Source: Alphaproteobacteria bacterium
GTDB lineage: Bacteria > Pseudomonadota > Alphaproteobacteria > Rhizobiales > Aestuariivirgaceae
Length of the DNA stretch: 7,850 nucleotides
Reading direction: 5' to 3'
Assembly: GCA_024639035.1 (NCBI GenBank)
Contig: JAHEJE010000008.1
Location: 16,270-24,119 of the forward strand
Shown here: positions 1 through 5,657 of the stretch, piece by piece
Layout of the letters: each line of letters begins with the position of its first letter
How positions within the stretch are numbered: the stretch's first letter is position 1
Made by a program: the position numbers and the translations under genes
The notes under the pieces: model-generated
Databases searched by the model: none
Seen by the model: the letters and a program-made list of their open reading frames with translations, nothing else
Told to the model about the DNA's origin: nothing

Positions 1-47
1 CAGCCGCTTTATCTGTGCGCCCGCCGGACCTATAACGATTGTCGGAT

Positions 48-893
48 ATGCTGAACCAGTGTCACACCACCCGTGTGGAGTCTTTTGTCGCCGACGTGCC
101 CGGCGACGATTCCACCAGCCACGAGATCATCGCCGGCGACATGGCGCCCGGCCTGATCCTGCTGTGCGACCATGCCCGCAACGCACTGCCGCCGCGCTAT
201 GGCTCGCTCGGCCTGCCGGGCTCGGAATTCACCCGTCACATCGCCTTTGACATCGGCGTTGAGGGTGTCACCCGCCAGCTCGCCGCCAAGCTGGGCGTGC
301 CGGCCATGCTGACCCACTATTCACGCCTGCTCATCGACCCGAACCGCGGCCTCGATGACCCGACGATGATCATGAAGATCTCCGACGGTGCCATCGTTCC
401 CGGCAACGCAACGATTGACCAGGCCGAGCGCGAAGCCCGCATCGCGCGTTATTACGCCCCTTACCATGCCGACATCACCGGCCTGATCGAAACCTTTCGC
501 AGCAACGGTATCGTCCCGGCGCTGCTGTCCATCCACAGCTTCACCGCCCATTGGAAGGGCCTGCCGCGGCCCTGGCATGCCGGCATCCTCTGGGACGAAA
601 ACGACCCCCGTTTCAGCGAGCCGCTGATTGCCAGCCTCAGCCGCGAACGCGATCTGGTGGTCGGCGACAACGAGCCCTACAGCGGCGGCCTGCCCGGCGA
701 CACCATGGACCGGCACGGCACCAAGACCGGACTGGCCCATACCCTGCTGGAAATCAGGCAGGACCTGATAGCCGATCAAGCCGGCATCGACGAATGGGCC
801 GACCGCCTGGGTGGCCTGTTGCCGGACATCATTTGCGACCCGGCCCTGCACCGCGAGCCGGTGCCAATGGAGAACGACCATGACCGACCTTGA
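48..893 (+). CDS. N-formylglutamate amidohydrolase family protein
   Basis: Predicted cytoplasmic hydrolase of the N-formylglutamate amidohydrolase family (FGase, PF05013), which removes formate from N-formylglutamate or related N-formyl/N-acyl amino acids. The 281-residue length is normal for the family. Recognisable family blocks, numbered from the ATG, are CDHARNALP (about 40-48), SRLLIDPNRG (92-101), SIHSF (161-165), GILWD, and LLEIRQDLI near residue 233-241. The conserved His, Asp, Glu and Arg residues in these blocks probably form the metal and substrate site. A TAA in the same frame at 33-35 limits the start to the ATG at 48 or a TTG at 39, and neither has a good ribosome binding site. 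No other histidine-degradation (hut) genes are in view, so a role in histidine breakdown is not supported by context and the exact substrate is open. The 3' end overlaps the next gene by 14 bases, which suggests translational coupling. Confidence 0.9.
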   Translation: MLNQCHTTRVESFVADVPGDDSTSHEIIAGDMAPGLILLCDHARNALPPRYGSLGLPGSEFTRHIAFDIGVEGVTRQLAAKLGVPAMLTHYSRLLIDPNRGLDDPTMIMKISDGAIVPGNATIDQAEREARIARYYAPYHADITGLIETFRSNGIVPALLSIHSFTAHWKGLPRPWHAGILWDENDPRFSEPLIASLSRERDLVVGDNEPYSGGLPGDTMDRHGTKTGLAHTLLEIRQDLIADQAGIDEWADRLGGLLPDIICDPALHREPVPMENDHDRP

Positions 894-1188
894 CGAAGCC
901 ACCCGCACCAAACTGGAAGCCGCTGCTTTTCGCCGCCTGGTTTCTCACCTGCGCAGCCGGACCGACGTGCAGAACATCGACCTGATGAACCTCGGCGGCT
1001 TCTGCCGCAACTGCCTGTCGAACTGGTATCGCGAGGCCGCTGAGGAAATGAACCTGGACCTCGACAAGGAAGCGGCCCGCGAAATCGTCTACGGCATGCC
1101 CTATGCCGAATGGAAGCAACAGCACCAGACAGAGGCAAACGCCGACCAGCTTGCCCAGTATGAGCTCAGCCATCCCAAACACACCTGA
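880..1188 (+). CDS. DUF1244 domain-containing protein
   Basis: Small protein of 102 residues that matches the DUF1244 family over nearly its whole length. The diagnostic central block reads RTDVQNIDLMNLGGFCRNC (about residues 27-45) and is followed by LSNWY and REIVYGMPYAEWK. The family has no established function that I know of. The CRNC motif gives two closely spaced cysteines, which could bind metal or be redox active, but this is inference. No signal peptide or membrane segment is seen, so it is probably cytoplasmic. The start is the ATG at 880, which has GGAG at 869-872 and 7 bases of spacing. It lies inside the last codons of the amidohydrolase gene in another reading frame. The gene ends 28 bases before gapR, so the three genes probably share a transcript. 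Confidence 0.9.
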   Translation: MTDLDEATRTKLEAAAFRRLVSHLRSRTDVQNIDLMNLGGFCRNCLSNWYREAAEEMNLDLDKEAAREIVYGMPYAEWKQQHQTEANADQLAQYELSHPKHT

Positions 1189-1216
1189 TCAACGTCACAG
1201 CAAAGGCAGACAACTG

Positions 1217-1495
1217 ATGGACAGCACGACATCCTTCGCCCAGGGCCAGCTCAAGAGCCTGGTCGAGCGCATCGAACGGCTTGAAGAAGACAAGAAAGCC
1301 ATCGCCGGCGACATCAAGGAGGTTTATGCCGAGGCCAAGGCCAACGGCTTCGACACCAAGATCCTGCGCAAGGTCGTTACCATCCGCAAGAAGGACCGCA
1401 CCGAACGCGAAGAGGAAGAGGCCATGCTCGACCTCTACATGCACGCCTTGGGCATGGCGCCTGAGCCGACTTCAGATGGCGGCGGCGGGGTCTAA
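1217..1495 (+). CDS. gapR: GapR family nucleoid-associated protein (DUF2312)
   Basis: A 92-residue DUF2312 (UPF0335) protein. It closely resembles Caulobacter GapR, which binds overtwisted, AT-rich DNA as a clamp-like tetramer and assists topoisomerases ahead of replication forks and transcription. Residues 8-27 (AQGQLKSLVERIERLEEDKK) start a long coiled-coil helix that continues through KEVYAEAKANGFD (34-46). The basic stretch KILRKVVTIRKKDR (48-61) corresponds to the DNA-contacting segment of GapR. An acidic run (EREEEEA) and LDLYMHALG complete the domain. The last dozen residues are a short Pro/Gly-rich tail that varies in the family. The ATG at 1217 is preferred because the domain begins just after it and AAAGG lies at 1202-1206. 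Upstream codons in the same frame overlap DUF1244 and are not domain-like. Family identity is very likely, and equivalence to GapR is inferred from sequence. Confidence 0.88.
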   Translation: MDSTTSFAQGQLKSLVERIERLEEDKKAIAGDIKEVYAEAKANGFDTKILRKVVTIRKKDRTEREEEEAMLDLYMHALGMAPEPTSDGGGGV

Positions 1496-1501
1496 GACCA
1501 C

Positions 1502-1530
1502 AAAAAATGGTTCCGGTTCACTCAGCCGGA
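1502..1530 (-). terminator. possible weak rho-independent terminator (minus strand)
   Basis: On the minus strand TCCGG (1530-1526), a 9-base loop and CCGGA (1516-1512) form a 5-bp stem, followed after ACCA by six T (1507-1502). It could end transcription of the M15 peptidase gene, but it lies about 220 bases past that stop codon, the stem is short and the T run is offset. Confidence 0.25.
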
Positions 1531-1564
1531 GCACGGAGATTCAAAGCGGTTTGTATCCAATCTG

Positions 1565-1670
1565 CGTCACCCCGGCACAGGCCGGGGTCTGGGTCTGCGG
1601 CTTGCCGGAAAGCCCGCTGGATTCCGGCCTTCGCCGAAATGGCGAGTCAGGGTTTTCAACGTAGAATGAC
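1565..1670. repeat. degenerate dispersed palindromic (REP-like) repeat
   Basis: This convergent intergenic stretch contains the typical pattern of proteobacterial dispersed palindromic repeats. ACCCCGGC (1569-1576) pairs with GCCGGGGT (1581-1588) around a 4-base loop. A second arm, ATTCCGGC (1621-1628), pairs imperfectly with GCCGAAAT (1633-1640). The ends read CGTCAC and GAATGAC, as in the common 'GTCATTCCGGC...GCCGGGGTGACG' type. One mismatch and about 25 extra bases before the right end mark it as decayed or composite. It encodes nothing convincing. Identity as a genome-wide family is inferred from the pattern, since only one copy is in the window. Confidence 0.6.
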
Positions 1671-1749
1671 TTACCCCCAGCGCAGGTCATTGCGCAGCCT
1701 TACGGACAAATCGGTCCGAATCCGGCACTAAGAAATAGAGAGACGTTGA

Positions 1750-3135
1750 TCACTCGAACGTCAGCGGGCGAACGCCTTCCAGCAGCACTGCTGCTTCGCT
1801 GCTGGCGACCTTGCTCGACTTGGCGCTGCTGCGGTATTGCGACGTCCGCCGCTTCATCACCGGCAGTGAGGCCGGTGCGACGAGGTCGCCCTTGCCCGTG
1901 CGGTTGACGATCAGCTTGTCGGCCTTGCCGGACACCGGCGCCGATGTCTCGGTGATCACCGCGTCATTGGTCAGGCTGGCGATGATCCGCTGCAGCGAGG
2001 CTTCGTCGGCTTCGCTGAGGGACGCGACCGAAGCGCCGTTGGTGAACGGCTGCGGCGCACCGTCACGACGCATCAGGCTGTCGACGGACGTGAACAGCCG
2101 CATTGGCCACCACAGTTTCTCGTCCTCTTCGCTGCGTTGCGCCGAAGCCACCAGCGGCCGGATCAGCGGCGTCGTGGTCACGTCGCCCTTGCGGATCGCC
2201 GCGGCAAAGCTGCCCTTGGCCGAACGGTTGGTGCGCTGGCCGATGTCGAGCGTACGCTTGATCATCTCGCCCAGCGATGCCGTCGTGGCAACCGAGTTGT
2301 CGCGAATGACCGACGGCTTGGCGCCGAAATTCTTGCTTGGGACTTCCGCCGATGCCGGGGTGATCTGCAGGCTGCCGTCAGCCGCAGCTGCGGCCATCAG
2401 GACCTCCATCGGCCGCGGCCGCGGCACCGGGATATGAACGCTTGCGGCGCGGGCTCTTTGAACATTCGGGGTAATCTTGGTCGGACCGGCCGAGGCCACC
2501 ATTACAGCCGGCTGACCCTTGCGGTAAAGCCGGGCCCCAACGGTCTTCTTGTGTTTGCGCAAGATCTTGGCCATGCGGGTCTTGGACACCCGTGGCCAAT
2601 GCCGCACCGTGCCCGAGTCGATATGCACGAAACCACTCTTGCCCGAACGCGGATAGTAGCCAACACCGCCGATCCGGCGCACCAGGGCGCTGCCGCGCAC
2701 CCGCGACGTCGGAACATCGGGGAAATACATGTCGATTGCCTTGCCGCGAATATGCTGGCTGCGCCGGGCCACCTTGCGGCCGATCTTGCGCAGCATGGCA
2801 TTGGTCGACGGCGAGCGAAACCCGGAAATGATGTGCACCGGCTTGCGCGATCCCAGATCCGCATGCAGCTCCCACATCAGGTCGATGGTCTTGGGGTCCA
2901 TCCGCGTTGATTTGTTGCGCCGCCAGTCACGCAGGAAATGGTTGAGCTTCTTCATCGCCGAGGGGATGTAGCGGCCGTTTTTCTTGTAGGTGACGGTCAG
3001 GTTTTCCTTGGTGTGCACCATGTAAAGCGACAGCGTGCGCGATTCACCGGCCGCAGCAGGCAGGGCCGCCGCGCTCAAAACGCAAAAGATGACCGCGATG
3101 GCCACTGCGAAATGTGACTTGACCGTTTTGATCAC
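1750..3135 (-). CDS. secreted DUF882/YcbK (MepK-like) M15 family peptidase with C-terminal extension
   Basis: Predicted periplasmic zinc peptidase acting on peptidoglycan. From the GTG at 3135 the protein has 461 residues. A signal peptide covers about 1-29: basic start IKTVKSH, hydrophobic AVAIAVIFCVLSAAAL, then PAAA before the mature protein. The DUF882/M15 domain follows at about 33-185, with zinc ligands expected at H128 and D135 (SQHIRGKAID) and H171 (GFVHID). ISGFRS (102-107) and the closing RHWP match the family. E. coli MepK has this fold without a comparable tail and cleaves 3-3 cross-links. Residues from about 210 to 461 form a low-complexity tail rich in Ala, Ser, Pro and Arg that I do not recognise. 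An in-frame ATG at 3186 would add 17 residues, but those codons have far less G/C at third positions than the body and would give a long n-region, so GTG is favoured. Neither start has a clear ribosome binding site. It lies downstream of the L,D-transpeptidase on the same strand. Confidence 0.85.
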   Translation of the reverse strand: MIKTVKSHFAVAIAVIFCVLSAAALPAAAGESRTLSLYMVHTKENLTVTYKKNGRYIPSAMKKLNHFLRDWRRNKSTRMDPKTIDLMWELHADLGSRKPVHIISGFRSPSTNAMLRKIGRKVARRSQHIRGKAIDMYFPDVPTSRVRGSALVRRIGGVGYYPRSGKSGFVHIDSGTVRHWPRVSKTRMAKILRKHKKTVGARLYRKGQPAVMVASAGPTKITPNVQRARAASVHIPVPRPRPMEVLMAAAAADGSLQITPASAEVPSKNFGAKPSVIRDNSVATTASLGEMIKRTLDIGQRTNRSAKGSFAAAIRKGDVTTTPLIRPLVASAQRSEEDEKLWWPMRLFTSVDSLMRRDGAPQPFTNGASVASLSEADEASLQRIIASLTNDAVITETSAPVSGKADKLIVNRTGKGDLVAPASLPVMKRRTSQYRSSAKSSKVASSEAAVLLEGVRPLTFE

Positions 3136-3321
3136 GCAAATTCTGGATAAAGGAGGGTATACGGCAGACAGGCTACGCCAACTCATTCACTCACAAGACC
3201 GGAGATGTCCCCGATTCCCCACTAAGATCCCCTTGTATTACTCCCACGTCCTGAAAAGGACTACACCACAAAGGGATTTGTCACAAGAATGCGGCCACCT
3301 TTAGGCAACCAAACTCATCGA

Positions 3322-3356
3322 ATTATCCTGCCACATCATACTTAACAGGCCATTAA
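3322..3356 (-). promoter_or_regulatory. candidate CtrA-type promoter for the M15 peptidase gene
   Basis: An exact TTAA-N7-TTAA motif (3342-3345 and 3353-3356) matches the alphaproteobacterial CtrA box. On the minus strand a good -10-like hexamer, GATAAT (3327-3322), lies 16 bases past CCTGTT (3349-3344). The CtrA box would therefore cover the -35 region, the usual place at CtrA-activated promoters. Transcription would start near 3315 and leave a leader of roughly 180 bases before the GTG at 3135. The motif is plainly visible, but its use is inference. Confidence 0.4.
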
Positions 3357-3390
3357 ACTCGCGAATTCCCGCGACTGTGACCGCACTGCA

Positions 3391-3417
3391 ACAAAACCTG
3401 CGACAAAGCTGCGCAGG
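3391..3417 (-). terminator. candidate rho-independent terminator of the L,D-transpeptidase gene
   Basis: On the minus strand, 18 bases past the stop codon, CCTGCG (3417-3412) and CGCAGG (3402-3397) form a 6-bp GC-rich stem around a 9-base loop. It is followed directly by TTTTGTT. Position and orientation suit the transpeptidase gene, but the T run is interrupted. An overlapping alternative hairpin, GGCCCG-CGGC-CGGGCC (3416-3431), could compete with it. Confidence 0.42.
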
Positions 3418-3435
3418 CCCGCGGCCGGGCCGGGC

Positions 3436-5493
3436 TCAGTTATAGCTGGCCAGAGTGGCGTTCACAGCGCTGATCAACCGCGAATCGCGACCATAGACAT
3501 CGCGCATATAGTCCACCGAACCGTCGGCTCCGGGCCAGGCGGTAAAGTACGTCAGGTGCACCTTGAACTTGCTCGTCAGCGGCACTTTTGTGTTCCGGCC
3601 CGTGGCGATCGTCTGGGCGACCTTGCTGTCGCCCCAACCGAGCACCGCCTTGGCCAGTTCGCGCGGGTTCTGCACTCTGACACAGCCATGGCTGAACGCC
3701 CGCTGGCCGCGCTCGAACAGCTTCTTGGTCGGCGTGTCGTGCAGATAGATCGCATGTTTGTTGGGAAACAGGAATTTCACCTCACCCAGCGCGTTGCGCC
3801 GTCCCGGCGGCTGGCGCACGCCGACCGGCACCTTGTCGTAATACGACCACCAGTCGACATTGTATGAACTGATCTTGCGTCCACTGGACGAGATGACCTC
3901 ATAACCCTGGCGATCGAGGTATCCCGGATCGTTCTGTAGCTTCGGCAGCATTTCATTCACGATGATCGACTGCGGCACCCCCCAATAAGGGTTGAACACC
4001 ACGGTTTCCATTTCATCGGAAAAAAACGACGTCTGGTTCTTCGGCTTGCCGACGATCACCTTCGAGCGCCACACGGTGCGCCCGTTGTCGACCACCTGCA
4101 GCTTGTAAGAGGCTTGGTTGACGAAGACGTGCCGGCGCCCGAAATCGCGCGGCAGCCAGCGCAAACGCTCCATGTTCAACCGCAGCCGCTCTGCCTTGTC
4201 GAAACTTTCCTGGCGTTCGCCGTTGAACGCCCGCAAGGTTGCCGGCCCGATCAGGGCATCCGGCCTCAGTCCGGCCTCGCGCTGGAAGGCGCGCACCGCA
4301 CCTACCATCTGCTGGTCGTACAGATTGTCGGCCTCATCGTAATCGTCTTGCACCACCGCTTCGCTGGACGCGGCCACCGGCAGTTCCTGCCCCGTTGGCT
4401 CAATCGAGGCATCCTGGCCTTGCGGGTCGCCGGCATCGAGATGGCCCAGCGTGATCAGCCGGGCCCGCACCAGGCCGACACGGTAATCGGTCGTGCCCGG
4501 CCGCAGGGTCGGGCCGTCCGGTATGGTTTCCTGAACGTCTGCCACCTCTACCTTCTGCGTGGCATCGGCCAGCGCCCGGCGCAGCGCCGCATAGGCGGGG
4601 TGCCGGGGATGCAGCGACATCAGGTAGCGGTCAGGCCGTTCGCTTTGCGTCAGCCGGCGCAGGGCTGTGCCAGCCGCCAGCTTCGGCGGTTTGAGATCGT
4701 GATAGCCGCTCAACCGGTTCGGCGTAATCATCCCCCCCGAGGCATTCGCCGCATAGCGCAGCGCAAGTGCCGTCAGTTCGATGTCGAACCGGGCCATAGC
4801 GGCCAGATCGCTCTCCACGGCATCGATCGATCCCTGCTCGGCAACGACCGGCAGGCGGTAAACATCGCCATCGAAACCTTCCTCGCTGGCCTTCTGCAAA
4901 ACCGTCAACAGCGCCCGGGCTTTCGCTTCCAGACCATCCATCGACGTCCACAGCGCGGTAAACCCGCGATCCTGGTAAAGCGTCGTGATCGCCTTGCGCT
5001 GTGCCTTGGTCACCCGCACCGGCGTCGCCCCGGACTTGAGCGTATCGAAAACCGTTTGCGCCAGTGAATCATCGAGTTTGTAGACGACAGGGCCTTGCGC
5101 GCCGGCTGGCATCGCATCACCGCTGCCGCTGGTCGCCGGCAACGGCAGGTGCAGCCCCGGCGCACTCAATCCAACAAGCCTGTCCGGCGTATAGGTGTAA
5201 TGTTTGAACGATCCGCTGCTGCCGGCTGTCGCCCGCACCCGCCGCCTCGGCTGATCCGACCCGAAGAAATCACCGTTGCCGCGCCGCACCGTCCGGCGCG
5301 AGAAGTCAAGGAAGTTGAAGAAACCGCCGTTGTCGTTGCTGCGGTTGTAGGCTGGCCGGCTCGGTTTGCTGGTCGACCTGATGTCCCGCGATTCAACCCG
5401 ATCAGCATAAGTCACCCCGGCGCCGCCACTTAGAACCGCAACGGCGGAGGCCATCATCAACAAGCCGTTCCTGGTTTGCTTCATAAGATCCAT
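3436..5493 (-). CDS. L,D-transpeptidase, YcbB/LdtD-like (scaffold, PG-binding and YkuD domains)
   Basis: Periplasmic peptidoglycan enzyme of 685 residues that probably forms 3-3 (meso-Dap to meso-Dap) cross-links. A signal peptide covers about 1-30 (KQTR start, hydrophobic LLMMASAVAVLSGG, TYA end). Residues 31-130 are a low-complexity Arg/Ser/Gly-rich linker. The YcbB-type scaffold domain runs from about 140 to 320 (including YQDRGFTALW). A PG_binding_1-like domain lies at about 335-425 (GAVRAFQREAGLRPDALIG), interrupted by an acidic insertion at about 352-392. The YkuD catalytic domain is at about 454-650, with H585 (YLHDTP), H602 and the catalytic cysteine C604 in SHGCVR. All key residues are present and the length is normal for YcbB-type enzymes. 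The ATG at 5493 has GGGAG six bases upstream, which favours it over the in-frame ATG at 5484. It sits between the sigma-54 regulator and the M15 peptidase, all on one strand. The domain order leaves little doubt about the family, while the cross-link type is inferred from it. Confidence 0.93.
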   Translation of the reverse strand: MDLMKQTRNGLLMMASAVAVLSGGAGVTYADRVESRDIRSTSKPSRPAYNRSNDNGGFFNFLDFSRRTVRRGNGDFFGSDQPRRRVRATAGSSGSFKHYTYTPDRLVGLSAPGLHLPLPATSGSGDAMPAGAQGPVVYKLDDSLAQTVFDTLKSGATPVRVTKAQRKAITTLYQDRGFTALWTSMDGLEAKARALLTVLQKASEEGFDGDVYRLPVVAEQGSIDAVESDLAAMARFDIELTALALRYAANASGGMITPNRLSGYHDLKPPKLAAGTALRRLTQSERPDRYLMSLHPRHPAYAALRRALADATQKVEVADVQETIPDGPTLRPGTTDYRVGLVRARLITLGHLDAGDPQGQDASIEPTGQELPVAASSEAVVQDDYDEADNLYDQQMVGAVRAFQREAGLRPDALIGPATLRAFNGERQESFDKAERLRLNMERLRWLPRDFGRRHVFVNQASYKLQVVDNGRTVWRSKVIVGKPKNQTSFFSDEMETVVFNPYWGVPQSIIVNEMLPKLQNDPGYLDRQGYEVISSSGRKISSYNVDWWSYYDKVPVGVRQPPGRRNALGEVKFLFPNKHAIYLHDTPTKKLFERGQRAFSHGCVRVQNPRELAKAVLGWGDSKVAQTIATGRNTKVPLTSKFKVHLTYFTAWPGADGSVDYMRDVYGRDSRLISAVNATLASYN

Positions 5494-5537
5494 GACGTGC
5501 TCCCGGTCGATCTCAACTCAACACAACAAATCGCCGC

Positions 5538-5583
5538 TTCAGGTCAGTTTTCCCCTGAAACGGCCAAACTTCAGGCAATTCTA
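5538..5583 (-). promoter_or_regulatory. candidate regulatory region with three evenly spaced TTCAGG/CCTGAA hexamers
   Basis: TTCAGG (5538-5543), CCTGAA (5554-5559) and TTCAGG (5570-5575) alternate in orientation with exactly 10 bases between each pair, 45 to 82 bases upstream of the L,D-transpeptidase start. On the minus strand a -10-like TAGAAT (5583-5578) lies just before them, though without a good -35. The spacing suggests an operator for a dimeric or cooperative regulator. The regulator is unknown. Confidence 0.35.
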
Positions 5584-5657
5584 GCCATCACACTAATCGT
5601 CATGGGGATGCCGTGCAATCGCCAAGCGCCAGCCAGGCGTCAATTTTTGCGCGACTG

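Larger units (their letters stand above)
3136..3435. other. intergenic region between L,D-transpeptidase and M15 genes
   Basis: About 300 bases without a convincing gene, noticeably more AT-rich than the flanking coding sequence. From right to left it holds a terminator-like hairpin for the transpeptidase gene, a small dyad (TCGCG at 3359-3363 and CGCGA at 3370-3374), the CtrA-type box with its possible -10, and a long leader for the M15 gene. The plus-strand AAAGGAGG at 3149-3156 is not followed by a usable start codon. Confidence 0.6.

Noticed and set aside
321..911. Minus-strand open frame opposite the amidohydrolase
   Set aside because: No recognisable motif, while the plus strand encodes all conserved FGase blocks over the same bases.
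1703..1718. Hairpin CGGAC-N6-GTCCG as terminator of the M15 gene
   Set aside because: It is 32 bases past the stop codon, but the stem is 5 bp and no T run follows on the minus strand.
1507..1731. Small plus-strand open frame after gapR
   Set aside because: Most of it is translation of the palindromic repeat (PRHRPGSGSAAC...), with no ribosome binding site or family.
4114..5067. Plus-strand open frame of 317 codons opposite the L,D-transpeptidase
   Set aside because: Arg/Gln/His-rich antisense shadow of a complete, well-supported coding sequence; no family signature.
5621..5650. Hairpin CGCC-AGCCA-GGCG followed by TCAATTTTT as a terminator
   Set aside because: The stem is only 4 bp and the T run is on the plus strand, where no gene ends; the regulator gene ends on the opposite strand.
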